DNA of 64,000 bases from Linyphia triangularis (taxonomy: Eukaryota > Arthropoda > Arachnida > Araneae > Linyphiidae): NCBI GenBank assembly GCA_963978545.1, contig OZ021729.1, positions 86,718,670 through 86,782,669 on the forward strand, in the 5' to 3' direction. How positions within the stretch are numbered: the first letter of the stretch is position 1; the number at the start of each line of letters is the position of its first letter. The notes under the pieces were generated by a model. The model had not been told where the DNA came from, made no database searches, and was given only the letters and a program-made list of their open reading frames with translations. Shown here piece after piece: positions 51,770 through 64,000 of the stretch. Both the position numbers and the translations under genes were made by a program.

Positions 51770-53873
51770 GTGGAAATCAATTCGGGTGATGATTTCAGTT
51801 ACCCTAGTTGTAAAAAGATTGTAAAAGTTTAAAAATTTAGAAGTGTGAAATTTTTCATACGATTAATATGGGGAAAATTTGAAACGAAACATTTTGAAAG
51901 TGCACTTTTTGAACCACCTTTTGACCCACTTCTTATTTAGTTAGTGTTTTAAAATTGGAATTGGAGTTTCTCCTATATATAAGCTTCAATATCACACACG
52001 TGAAAAAATTTTGAAAATTTTACTTTTTGATCAATAATTCATTGAATAGTCCACCTTGTGTTTTCAATGGGGGAATTGTATTGATGAGAAAATTGCTCAA
52101 ATGCTTTCAAATTGTGAATTTGAGTTGGATATATGTTTTATAGTCATTCTGGTACCAAATTTTAATTAAAAAAAAAGTATTCTAAAAATCAAAAATTCAA
52201 TTTTTCGTATATCTTGAAATATTTCAGTTTCGAGGGTAATTGAATGGAAGATTTCATTTTCAACAATTGGTTCCAAATTATGTTTTTTATTCAAAAAACT
52301 TTATAAATGAAACTAAGTCCAAAATTTTGGCCAAAAAACTATATTTGAATAGCTATATGAGAAGTTGATATTTTGAAACGAAAGCGCTAAGAATTTTTTT
52401 TCAAGCCGTCTTTGATCCTAGGCAACAAATTTAGATTAAATTAAGAATTTGAAAATTGCCTTAGGATTGACAATTTTAATGTATTTTCAAATGGTTATAA
52501 AGACATTTTTGTTTTTTACAGTTACTGGGTTTTAAGTAGTAAAATTTCACTTTAATGACGATTTGAATGTGAAAATTGATTCGCGTGATGATTTCTGTTA
52601 CCCTAGTTGCACAAAAATTGCAAAATTTTGAAAATTTAGATATGTGAAATTTTCCATATGGTTAACATGGGAAAATTTAAAAACTAAAATTTGTGAAAGT
52701 GCAATTTTTGGAACCAACTTTAGACCCATTTCGTATTTAGTGAGAATTATAAAATTGGAATTGAAGATTTTCCTATATATGAACTTCAATATCACAAACA
52801 GGAAAAAATTTTGAAAATTTTACTTTTTGATCAATAATTCATTGAATAGTCCGCCATGTGTTTTCAATGATGGAATTGTATTTATGAGAAAATTGCTCAA
52901 ATGCTTTCAAATTGTGAATTTGAGTTGGATATATGTTTTATAGTCATTCTTTTTATAGTCATTTTATAGACCATTTTAATGTGGAAATCAATTCGGGTGT
53001 TGATTTCTGTTACCCTTGCTGTAAAAAGATTGTAAAAGTTTGAAAATTTAGAAGTGTGAAATTTTTCATACGATTAACATGGGGAAAATTTAAAACGAAA
53101 CATTTTTAAAGTGCACTTTTTGGACCACCTTTAGACCCACTTCTTAATTAGTTAGTGTTTTAAAATTGGAATTAGAGTTTCTCCTATATATATGCTTCAA
53201 TATCACAAACGGGAAAAAATTTTGAAAATTTTACTTTTTGATCAATAATTCATTGAATAGTCTGCCATGTGTTTTCAATGTTGGAATTGTATTTATGAGA
53301 AAATTGCTCAAATGCTTTCAAATTGTGAATTTGAGTTGGATATATGTTTTATAGTCATTCTGGTACCAAATTTTAATTAAAAAAAAAGTATTCTAAAAAT
53401 CAAAAATTCAATTTTTCGTATATCTTGAAATATTTCAGTTTCGAGTCTAATTGAATGGAAGATTTCATTTTTAACAAATGTTTCCAAATTGTGTTTTTTA
53501 TACAAAAACACTTTAAAAATCAAACTAATTTCAAAATTTTGGCTAAAAAAATTATTTTTGAATAGCTTTACGACAAGTTAAAATTTTGAAACGAAAGCGC
53601 TCAGAAACTGTTTTTAAGTCTTTATTTTACTTAGCATTGCTTCGATTTTGAGTGCTAAAATACTATTTCATGAGCCAATTGATGATCAGAAAGAAATCGG
53701 GTGATGACTTTTATTATCCTAGGCAACAAATTAAGGTTAAAATTGGAAAATTGAGAATTTGAAAATTGCCTAAGGATTGGCAAGTTTAATGTATATTCAA
53801 AGGGATATAAAGACTTTTTTTGGCAATAACTGAATTTTGAGTAGTAAAATTTCATTTTAATGACCATTTTAAT
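51770..53873 (+). repeat. partial fifth 4301-bp unit and switch to the dimer array
   Basis: Monomers are L' 799 (51770), S 412 (52569) and L 893 (52981). From 52981 the sequence stops following the 4301-bp unit and follows the copy at 32369 instead. It shares CATTTTTAAAGTGC, CAATGTTGGAATTG and TTTACGACAAG, at a constant offset of 20612 bp. The exchange point lies near the start of this L monomer. Confidence 0.9.
52981..53873 (+). repeat. exemplar long (L) monomer, 893 bp
   Basis: Counting from the GTGGAAAT box, the order is: TTCGGGTG...GTTACCC box; AAAAGATTGTAAAAG; the 193-bp module (GTGCACTTTTTGG, CCCACTTCTTA, a TATATATATG block, AATAATTCATTGAAT); the inverted pair CTCAAAT/ATTTGAG; then the L-specific part of about 482 bp from GGTACCAAATTTTAATT through TTTCAGTTTCGAG, GAAACGAAAGCGCTC and ATCCTAGGCAACAAATT to TTTGAGTAGTAAAATTTC. 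L copies here have TATATGCTTC in place of the AAGCTT of S copies. Confidence 0.9.
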
Positions 53874-54284
53874 TTGGAAATCAATTCGGGTGATGATTTC
53901 AGTTACCCTAGCTGTAAAAAGATTGTAAAAGTTTAAAAATTTAGAAGTGTGAAATTTTTCATACGATTAATATGGGGAAAATTTGAAACGAAACATTTTG
54001 AAAGTGCACTTTTTGAACCACCTTTTGATACACTTCTTATTTAGTTAGTGTTTTAAAATTGGAATTGGAGTTTCTCCTATATATAAGCTTCAATATCACA
54101 CACGTGAAAAAATTTTGAAAATTTTACTTTTTGATCAATAATTCATTGAATAGTCCGCCATGTGTTTTCAATGGGGGAATTGTATTGATGAGAAAATTGC
54201 TCAAATGCTTTCAAATTGTGAATTTGAGTTGGATATTTGTTTTAAAGTCATTCTTTTTATAGTCATTTTATAGACCTTTTTAAA
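53874..54284 (+). repeat. exemplar short (S) monomer, 411 bp
   Basis: S is L without the L-specific 482 bp. After ATTTGAG (54222-54228) it passes through GTCATTCTTTTTATAG and TTTTATAGACC straight into the next GTGGAA box. It keeps a TATATATAAG block (54078-54087) overlapping a HindIII site (AAGCTT 54085-54090), a CACGTG E-box (54101-54106) and the inverted pair CTCAAAT/ATTTGAG (54200-54206 and 54222-54228). The doubled TTATAG/TTTTATAG at the junction looks like a deletion scar. Confidence 0.9.
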
Positions 54285-57200
54285 GTGGAATTCAATTCGG
54301 GTGATGATTTCCGTTACCCTAGCTGTAAAAAGATTGTAAAAGTTTGAAAATTTAGAAGTGTGAAATTTTTCATACGATTAACATGGGGAAAATTTAAAAC
54401 GAAACATTTTGAAAGGGCACTTTTTGGACCGCCTTTAGACCCACTACTTATTTAGTTAGTGTTTTAAAATTGGAATTAGAGTTTCTCCTATATATATGCT
54501 TCAATATCACAAACGGGAAAAAATTTTGAAAATTTTACTTTTTGATCAATAATTCATTGAATAGTCTGCCATGTGTTTTCAATGGGGGAATTGTATTTAT
54601 GAGAAAATTGCTCAAATGCTTTCAAATTGTGAATTTGAGTTGGATATATGTTTTATAGTCATTCTGGTACCAAATTTTAATTAAAAAAAAAGTATTCTAA
54701 AAATCAAAAATTCCATTTTTCGTATATCTTGAAATATTTCAGTTTCGAGTCTAATTGAATGGAAGATTTCATTTTTAACAAATGTTTCCAAATTGTGTTT
54801 TTTATACAAAAACACTTTAAAAATCAAACTAATTTCAAAATTTTGGCTAAAAAAATTATTTTTGAATAGCTTTACGACAAGTTAAAATTTTGAAACGAAA
54901 GCGCTCAGAAACTGTTTTTAAGTCTTTATTTTACTTAGCATTGCTTCGATTTTGAGTGCTAAAATACTATTTCATGAGCCAATTGATGATCAGAAAGAAA
55001 TCGGGTGATGACTTTTATTATCCTAGGCAACAAATTAAGGTTAAAATTGGAAAATTGAGAATTTGAAAATTGCCTAAGGATTGGCAAGTTTAATGTATAT
55101 TCAAAGGGATATAAAGACTTTTTTTGGCAATAACTGAATTTTGAGTAGTAAAATTTCATTTTAATGACCATTTTAATTTGGAAATCAATTCGGGTGATGA
55201 TTTCAGTTACCCTAGCTGTAAAAAGATTGTAAAAGTTTAAAAATTTAGAAGTGTGAAATTTTTCATACGATTAATATGGGGAAAATTTGAAACGAAACAT
55301 TTTGAAAGTGCACTTTTTGAACCACCTTTTGACCCACTTCTTATTTAGTTAGTGTTTTAAAATTGGAATTGGAGTTTCTCCTATATATAAGCTTCAATAT
55401 CACACACGTGAAAAAATTTTGAAAATTTTACTTTTTGATCAATAATTCATTGAATAGTCCGCCATGTGTTTTCAATGGGGGAATTGTATTGATGAGAAAA
55501 TTGCTCAAATGCTTTCAAATTGTGAATTTGAGTTGGATATTTGTTTTAAAGTCATTCTTTTTATAGTCATTTTATAGACCTTTTTAAAGTGGAAATCAAT
55601 TCGGGTGATGATTTCCGTTACCCTAGCTGTAAAAAGATTGTAAAAGTTTGAAAATTTAGAACTTTGAAATTTTTCATACGATTAACATGGGGAAAATTTA
55701 AAACGAAACATTTTGAAAGGGCACTTTTTGGTCCGCCTTTAGACCCACTACTTATTTAGTTAGTGTTTTAAAATTGGAATTAGAGTTTCTCCTATATATA
55801 TGCTTCAATATCACAAACGGGAAAAAATTTTGAAAATTTTACTTTTTGATCAATAATTCATTGAATAGTCTGCCATGTGTTTTCAATGGGGGAATTGTAT
55901 TTATGAGAAAATTGCTCAAATGCTTTCAAATTGTGAATTTGAGTTGGATATATGTTTTATAGTCATTCTGGTACCAAATTTTAATTAAAAAAAAAGTATT
56001 CTAAAAATCAAAAATTCCATTTTTCGTATATCTTGAAATATTTCAGTTTCGAGTCTAATTGAATGGAAGAATTCATTTTTAACAAATGTTTCCAAATTGT
56101 GTTTTTTATACAAAAACACTTTAAAAATCAAACTAATTTCAAAATTTTGGCTAAAAAAATTATTTTTGAATAGCTTTACGACAAGTTAAAATTTTGAAAC
56201 GAAAGCGCTCAGAAACTGTTTTTAAGTCTTTATTTTACTTAGCATTGCTTCGATTTTGAGTGCTAAAATACTATTTCATGAGCCAATTGATGATCAGAAA
56301 GAAATCGGGTGATGACTTTTATTATCCTAGGCAACAAATTAAGGTTAAAATTGGAAAAATGAGAATTTGAAAATTGCCTAAGGATTGGCAAGTTTAATGT
56401 ATATTCAAAGGGATATAAAGACTTTTTTTGGCAATAACTGAATTTTGAGTAGTAAAATTTCATTTTAATGACCATTTTAATTTGGAAATCAATTCGGGTG
56501 ATGATTTCAGTTACCCTAGCTGTAAAAAGATTGTAAAAGTTTAAAAATTTAGAAGTGTGAAATTTTTCATACGATTAATATGGGGAAAATTTGAAACGAA
56601 ACATTTTGAAAGTGCACTTTTTGAACCACCTTTTGACCCACTTCTTATTTAGTTAGTGTTTTAAAATTGGAATTGGAGTTTCTCCTATATATAAGCTTCA
56701 ATATCACACACGTGAAAAAATTTTGAAAATTTTACTTTTTGATCAATAATTCATTGAATAGTCCGCCATGTGTTTTCAATGGGGGAATTGTATTGATGAG
56801 AAAATTGCTCAAATGCTTTCAAATTGTGAATTTGAGTTGGATATTTGTTTTAAAGTCATTCTTTTTATAGTCATTTTATAGACCTTTTTAAAGTGGAAAT
56901 CAATTCGGGTGATGATTTCCGTTACCCTAGCTGTAAAAAGATTGTAAAAGTTTGAAAATTTAGAAGTGTGAAATTTTTCATACGATTAACATGGGGAAAA
57001 TTTAAAACGAAACATTTTGAAAGGGCACTTTTTGGACCGCCTTTAGACCCACTACTTATTTAGTTAGTGTTTTAAAATTGGAATTAGAGTTTCTCCTATA
57101 TATATGCTTCAATATCACAAACGGGAAAAAATTTTGAAAATTTTACTTTTTGATCAATAATTCATTGAATAGTCTGCCATGTGTTTTCAATGGGGGAATT

Positions 57201-60200
57201 GTATTTATGAGAAAATTGCTCAAATGCTTTCAAATTGTGAATTTGAGTTGGATATATGTTTTATAGTCATTCTGGTACCAAATTTTAATTAAAAAAAAAG
57301 TATTCTAAAAATCAAAAATTCCATTTTTCGTATATCTTGAAATATTTCAGTTTCGAGTCTAATTGAATGGAAGATTTCATTTTTAACAAATGTTTCTAAA
57401 TTGTGTTTTTTATACAAAAACACTTTAAAAATCAAACTAATTTCAAAATTTTGGCTAAAAAAATTATTTTTGAATAGCTTTACGACAAGTTAAAATTTTG
57501 AAACGAAAGCGCTCAGAAACTGTTTTTAAGTCTTTATTTTACTTAGCATTGCTTCGATTTTGAGTGCTAAAATACTATTTCATGAGCCAATTGATGATCA
57601 GAAAGAAATCGGGTGATGACTTTTATTATCCTAGGCAACAAATTAAGGTTAAAATTGGAAAAATGAGAATTTGAAAATTGCCTAAGGATTGGCAAGTTTA
57701 ATGTATATTCAAAGGGATATAAAGACTTTTTTTGGCAATAACTGAATTTTGAGTAGTAAAATTTCATTTTAATGACCATTTTAATTTGGAAATCAATTCG
57801 GGTGATGATTTCAGTTACCCTAGCTGTAAAAAGATTGTAAAAGTTTAAAAATTTAGAAGTGTGAAATTTTTCATACGATTAATATGGGGAAAATTTGAAA
57901 CGAAACATTTTGAAAGTGCACTTTTTGAACCACCTTTTGACCCACTTCTTATTTAGTTAGTGTTTTAAAATTGGAATTGGAGTTTCTCCTATATATAAGC
58001 TTCAATATCACACACGTGAAAAAATTTTGAAAATTTTACTTTTTGATCAATAATTCATTGAATAGTCCGCCATGTGTTTTCAATGGGGGAATTGTATTGA
58101 TGAGAAAATTGCTCAAATGCTTTCAAATTGTGAATTTGAGTTGGATATTTGTTTTAAAGTCATTCTTTTTATAGTCATTTTATAGACCTTTTTAAAGTGG
58201 AATTCAATTCGGGTGATGATTTCCGTTACCCTAGCTGTAAAAAGATTGTAAAAGTTTGAAAATTTAGAAGTGTGAAATTTTTCATACGATTAACATGGGG
58301 AAAATTTAAAACGAAACATTTTGAAAGGGCACTTTTTGGACCGCCTTTAGACCCACTACTTATTTAGTTAGTGTTTTAAAATTGGAATTAGAGTTTCTCC
58401 TATATATATGCTTCAATATCACAAACGGGAAAAAATTTTGAAAATTTTACTTTTTGATCAATAATTCATTGAATAGTCTGCCATGTGTTTTCAATGGGGG
58501 AATTGTATTTATGAGAAAATTGCTCAAATGCTTTCAAATTGTGAATTTGAGTTGGATATATGTTTTATAGTCATTCTGGTACCAAATTTTAATTAAAAAA
58601 AAAGTATTCTAAAAATCAAAAATTCCATTTTTCGTATATCTTGAAATATTTCAGTTTCGAGTCTAATTGAATGGAAGATTTCATTTTTAACAAATGTTTC
58701 CAAATTGTGTTTTTTATACAAAAACACTTTAAAAATCAAACTAATTTCAAAATTTTGGCTAAAAAAATTATTTTTGAATAGCTTTACGACAAGTTAAAAT
58801 TTTGAAACGAAAGCGCTCAGAAACTGTTTTTAAGTCTTTATTTTACTTAGCATTGCTTCGATTTTGAGTGCTAAAATACTATTTCATGAGCCAATTGATG
58901 ATCAGAAAGAAATCGGGTGATGACTTTTATTATCCTAGGCAACAAATTAAGGTTAAAATTGGAAAATTGAGAATTTGAAAATTGCCTAAGGATTGGCAAG
59001 TTTAATGTATATTCAAAGGGATATAAAGACTTTTTTTGGCAATAACTGAATTTTGAGTAGTAAAATTTCATTTTAATGACCATTTTAATTTGGAAATCAA
59101 TTCGGGTGATGATTTCAGTTACCCTAGCTGTAAAAAGATTGTAAAAGTTTAAAAATTTAGAAGTGTGAAATTTTTCATACGATTAATATGGGGAAAATTT
59201 GAAACGAAACATTTTGAAAGTGCACTTTTTGAACCACCTTTTGACCCACTTCTTATTTAGTTAGTGTTTTAAAATTGGAATTGGAGTTTCTCCTATATAT
59301 AAGCTTCAATATCACACACGTGAAAAAATTTTGAAAATTTTACTTTTTGATCAATAATTCATTGAATAGTCCGCCATGTGTTTTCAATGGGGGAATTGTA
59401 TTGATGAGAAAATTGCTCAAATGCTTTCAAATTGTGAATTTGAGTTGGATATTTGTTTTAAAGTCATTCTTTTTATAGTCATTTTATAGACCTTTTTAAA
59501 GTGGAAATCAATTCGGGTGATGATTTCCGTTACCCTAGCTGTAAAAAGATTGTAAAAGTTTGAAAATTTAGAACTTTGAAATTTTTCATACGATTAACAT
59601 GGGGAAAATTTAAAACGAAACATTTTGAAAGGGCACTTTTTGGTCCGCCTTTAGACCCACTACTTATTTAGTTAGTGTTTTAAAATTGGAATTAGAGTTT
59701 CTCCTATATATATGCTTCAATATCACAAACGGGAAAAAATTTTGAAAATTTTACTTTTTGATCAATAATTCATTGAATAGTCTGCCATGTGTTTTCAATG
59801 GGGGAATTGTATTTATGAGAAAATTGCTCAAATGCTTTCAAATTGTGAATTTGAGTTGGATATATGTTTTATAGTCATTCTGGTACCAAATTTTAATTAA
59901 AAAAAAAGTATTCTAAAAATCAAAAATTCCATTTTTCGTATATCTTGAAATATTTCAGTTTCGAGTCTAATTGAATGGAAGAATTCATTTTTAACAAATG
60001 TTTCCAAATTGTGTTTTTTATACAAAAACACTTTAAAAATCAAACTAATTTCAAAATTTTGGCTAAAAAAATTATTTTTGAATAGCTTTACGACAAGTTA
60101 AAATTTTGAAACGAAAGCGCTCAGAAACTGTTTTTAAGTCTTTATTTTACTTAGCATTGCTTCGATTTTGAGTGCTAAAATACTATTTCATGAGCCAATT

Positions 60201-63200
60201 GATGATCAGAAAGAAATCGGGTGATGACTTTTATTATCCTAGGCAACAAATTAAGGTTAAAATTGGAAAAATGAGAATTTGAAAATTGCCTAAGGATTGG
60301 CAAGTTTAATGTATATTCAAAGGGATATAAAGACTTTTTTTGGCAATAACTGAATTTTGAGTAGTAAAATTTCATTTTAATGACCATTTTAATTTGGAAA
60401 TCAATTCGGGTGATGATTTCAGTTACCCTAGCTGTAAAAAGATTGTAAAAGTTTAAAAATTTAGAAGTGTGAAATTTTTCATACGATTAATATGGGGAAA
60501 ATTTGAAACGAAACATTTTGAAAGTGCACTTTTTGAACCACCTTTTGACCCACTTCTTATTTAGTTAGTGTTTTAAAATTGGAATTGGAGTTTCTCCTAT
60601 ATATAAGCTTCAATATCACACACGTGAAAAAATTTTGAAAATTTTACTTTTTGATCAATAATTCATTGAATAGTCCGCCATGTGTTTTCAATGGGGGAAT
60701 TGTATTGATGAGAAAATTGCTCAAATGCTTTCAAATTGTGAATTTGAGTTGGATATTTGTTTTAAAGTCATTCTTTTTATAGTCATTTTATAGACCTTTT
60801 TAAAGTGGAAATCAATTCGGGTGATGATTTCCGTTACCCTAGCTGTAAAAAGATTGTAAAAGTTTGAAAATTTAGAAGTGTGAAATTTTTCATACGATTA
60901 ACATGGGGAAAATTTAAAACGAAACATTTTGAAAGGGCACTTTTTGGACCGCCTTTAGACCCACTACTTATTTAGTTAGTGTTTTAAAATTGGAATTAGA
61001 GTTTCTCCTATATATATGCTTCAATATCACAAACGGGAAAAAATTTTGAAAATTTTACTTTTTGATCAATAATTCATTGAATAGTCTGCCATGTGTTTTC
61101 AATGGGGGAATTGTATTTATGAGAAAATTGCTCAAATGCTTTCAAATTGTGAATTTGAGTTGGATATATGTTTTATAGTCATTCTGGTACCAAATTTTAA
61201 TTAAAAAAAAAGTATTCTAAAAATCAAAAATTCCATTTTTCGTATATCTTGAAATATTTCAGTTTCGAGTCTAATTGAATGGAAGATTTCATTTTTAACA
61301 AATGTTTCTAAATTGTGTTTTTTATACAAAAACACTTTAAAAATCAAACTAATTTCAAAATTTTGGCTAAAAAAATTATTTTTGAATAGCTTTACGACAA
61401 GTTAAAATTTTGAAACGAAAGCGCTCAGAAACTGTTTTTAAGTCTTTATTTTACTTAGCATTGCTTCGATTTTGAGTGCTAAAATACTATTTCATGAGCC
61501 AATTGATGATCAGAAAGAAATCGGGTGATGACTTTTATTATCCTAGGCAACAAATTAAGGTTAAAATTGGAAAAATGAGAATTTGAAAATTGCCTAAGGA
61601 TTGGCAAGTTTAATGTATATTCAAAGGGATATAAAGACTTTTTTTGGCAATAACTGAATTTTGAGTAGTAAAATTTCATTTTAATGACCATTTTAATTTG
61701 GAAATCAATTCGGGTGATGATTTCAGTTACCCTAGCTGTAAAAAGATTGTAAAAGTTTAAAAATTTAGAAGTGTGAAATTTTTCATACGATTAATATGGG
61801 GAAAATTTGAAACGAAACATTTTGAAAGTGCACTTTTTGAACCACCTTTTGACCCACTTCTTATTTAGTTAGTGTTTTAAAATTGGAATTGGAGTTTCTC
61901 CTATATATAAGCTTCAATATCACACACGTGAAAAAATTTTGAAAATTTTACTTTTTGATCAATAATTCATTGAATAGTCCGCCATGTGTTTTCAATGGGG
62001 GAATTGTATTGATGAGAAAATTGCTCAAATGCTTTCAAATTGTGAATTTGAGTTGGATATTTCTTTTAAAGTCATTCTTTTTATAGTCATTTTATAGACC
62101 TTTTTAAAGTGGAAATCAATTCGGGTGATGATTTCCGTTACCCTAGCTGTAAAAAGATTGTAAAAGTTTGAAAATTTAGAAGTGTGAAATTTTTCATACG
62201 ATTAACATGGGGAAAATTTAAAACGAAACATTTTGAAAGGGCACTTTTTGGACCGCCTTTAGACCCACTACTTATTTAGTTAGTGTTTTAAAATTGGAAT
62301 TAGAGTTTCTCCTATATATATGCTTCAATATCACAAACGGGAAAAAATTTTGAAAATTTTACTTTTTGATCAATAATTCATTGAATAGTCTGCCATGTGT
62401 TTTCAATGGGGGAATTGTATTTATGAGAAAATTGCTCAAATGCTTTCAAATTGTGAATTTGAGTTGGATATATGTTTTATAGTCATTCTGGTACCAAATT
62501 TTAATTAAAAAAAAAGTATTCTAAAAATCAAAAATTCCATTTTTCGTATATCTTGAAATATTTCAGTTTCGAGTCTAATTGAATGGAAGATTTCATTTTT
62601 AACAAATGTTTCCAAATTGTGTTTTTTATACAAAAACACTTTAAAAATCAAACTAATTTCAAAATTTTGGCTAAAAAAATTATTTTTGAATAGCTTTACG
62701 AGAAGTTAAAATTTTGAAACGAAAGCGCTCAGATACTGTTTTTAAGTCTTTATTTTACTTAGCATTGCTTCGATTTTGAGTGCTAAAATACTATTTCATG
62801 AGCCAATTGATGATCAGAAAGAAATCGGGTGATGACTTTTATTATCCTAGGCAACAAATTAAGGTTAAAATTGGAAAATTGAGAATTTGAAAATTGCCTA
62901 AGGATTGGCAAGTTTAATGTATATTCAAAGGGATATAAAGACTTTTTTTGGCAATAACTGAATTTTGAGTAGTAAAATTTCATTTTAATGACCATTTTAA
63001 TGTGGAAATCAATTCGGGTGATGATTTCAGTTACCCTAGTTGTAAAAAGATTGTAAAAGTTTAAAAATTTAGAAGTGTGAAATTTTTCATACGATTAATA
63101 TGGGGAAAATTTGAAACGAAACATTTTGAAAGTGCACTTTTTGAACCACCTTTTGACCCACTTCTTATTTAGTTAGTGTTTCAAAATTGGAATTGGAGTT

Positions 63201-64000
63201 TCTCCTATATATAAGCTTCAATATCACACACGTGAAAAAATTTTGAAAATTTTACTTTTTGATCAATAATTCATTGAATAGTCCACCTTGTGTTTTCAAT
63301 GGGGGAATTGTATTGATGAGAAAATTGCTCAAATGCTTTCAAATTGTGAATTTGAGTTGGATATTTGTTTTAAAGTCATTCTTTTTATAGTCATTTTATA
63401 GACCTTTTTAAAGTGGAAATCAATTCGGGTGATGATTTCCGTTACCCTAGCTGTAAAAAGATTGTAAAAGTTTGAAAATTTAGAAGTGTGAAATTTTTCA
63501 TACGATTAACATGGGGAAAATTTAAAACGAAACATTTTGAAAGGGCACTTTTTGGACCGCCTTTAGACCCACTACTTATTTAGTTAGTGTTTTAAAATTG
63601 GAATTAGAGTTTCTCCTATATATATGCTTCAATATCACAAACGGGAAAAAATTTTGAAAATTTTACTTTTTGATCAATAATTCATTGAATAGTCTGCCAT
63701 GTGTTTTCAATGGGGGAATTGTATTTATGAGAAAATTGCTCAAATGCTTTCAAATTGTGAATTTGAGTTGGATATATGTTTTATAGTCATTCTGGTACCA
63801 AATTTTAATTAAAAAAAAAGTATTCTAAAAATCAAAAATTCCATTTTTCGTATATCTTGAAATATTTCAGTTTCGAGTCTAATTGAATGGAAGATTTCAT
63901 TTTTAACAAATGTTTCCAAATTGTGTTTTTTATACAAAAACACTTTAAAAATCAAACTAATTTCAAAATTTTGGCTAAAAAAATTATTTTTGAATAGCTT
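53874..64000 (+). repeat. 1304-bp S-L dimer array with a three-unit cycle
   Basis: Seven full dimers start at 53874, 55178, 56482, 57786, 59090, 60394 and 61698; an eighth starting at 63002 is cut by the window end. Each is S 411 plus L 893. Shared variants group units 2 and 5, 3 and 6, and 1 and 4, so a 3912-bp trimer is the next period. Unit 7 onward takes up variants of the 4301-bp region. The array continues beyond the window. Confidence 0.96.

Noticed and set aside
53874..53905. ATTCGGGTGATGAT considered as a CENP-B-box-like motif
   Set aside because: The spacing of TTCG and CGGG required by the CENP-B box is not present.
62783..62995. A roughly 70-codon minus-strand frame that recurs in about twenty monomers and looks like a conserved gene family
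   Set aside because: It recurs only because the satellite recurs. It has no known motif, and its amino-acid changes follow the same variants as the surrounding DNA. A sister frame at 43996-44193 is broken by a stop while its unit is otherwise unchanged.
11694..64000. CRISPR-like regular repetition
   Set aside because: There are no short repeats with unique spacers. The whole unit repeats, and the context is eukaryotic.

Overview
The window is eukaryotic, strongly AT-rich, non-genic DNA. It comes most likely from an arthropod, possibly an arachnid. That guess rests on the families of the transposon relics recognised from memory (a Ty3/gypsy-type gag, a Mutator-like transposase, hAT elements and a Helitron) and not on any host gene. 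I found no intact host protein-coding gene, rRNA or tRNA. The short open reading frames are relics of transposons or by-products of repeats.

Positions 1-11693 are a graveyard of mobile elements at the edge of a satellite array. In order they hold: a candidate hAT-type MITE (1604-1984); a candidate TA-flanked MITE (3011-3326); a single inverted fragment of the satellite lying outside the main array (4827-5136); the 5' end of an LTR retrotransposon with LTR, tRNA-Leu primer site and broken gag (5294-6362); a 3-kb hAT element with perfect 13-bp inverted repeats and a perfect 8-bp target duplication, carrying a decayed transposase on the minus strand (6454-9460); and a decayed Mutator-like transposase (about 9839-11283) split by a 706-bp nonautonomous hAT with its own perfect 8-bp target duplication (10337-11042).

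Positions 11694-64000 are one head-to-tail satellite array that runs off the right end. Two monomer types are used: a long one (L, about 893 bp) and a short one (S, about 411 bp), which is L lacking about 482 bp. A 95-bp deletion form of L (L', 799 bp) also occurs. They combine into different higher-order repeats: a divergent left edge with extra tandem copies of a 193-bp submodule (11694-21728); three S-S-L-L units of about 2.6 kb (21729-29540); mixed S-L dimers (29541-34565); four copies of a 4301-bp six-monomer unit (34566-51769); a transition (51770-53873); and a 1304-bp S-L dimer array to the end. Diagnostic substitutions show a further level: the 4301-bp units alternate A-B-A-B (8602-bp period) and the 1304-bp units follow a three-unit cycle (3912-bp period). 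A 1097-bp Helitron (20569-21665) is inserted in the divergent edge; its exact empty site can be read from neighbouring satellite copies.

No genes here work together. The biology is the evolution of a satellite by unequal exchange, with the oldest and most transposon-laden material at the left edge and increasingly uniform units to the right.
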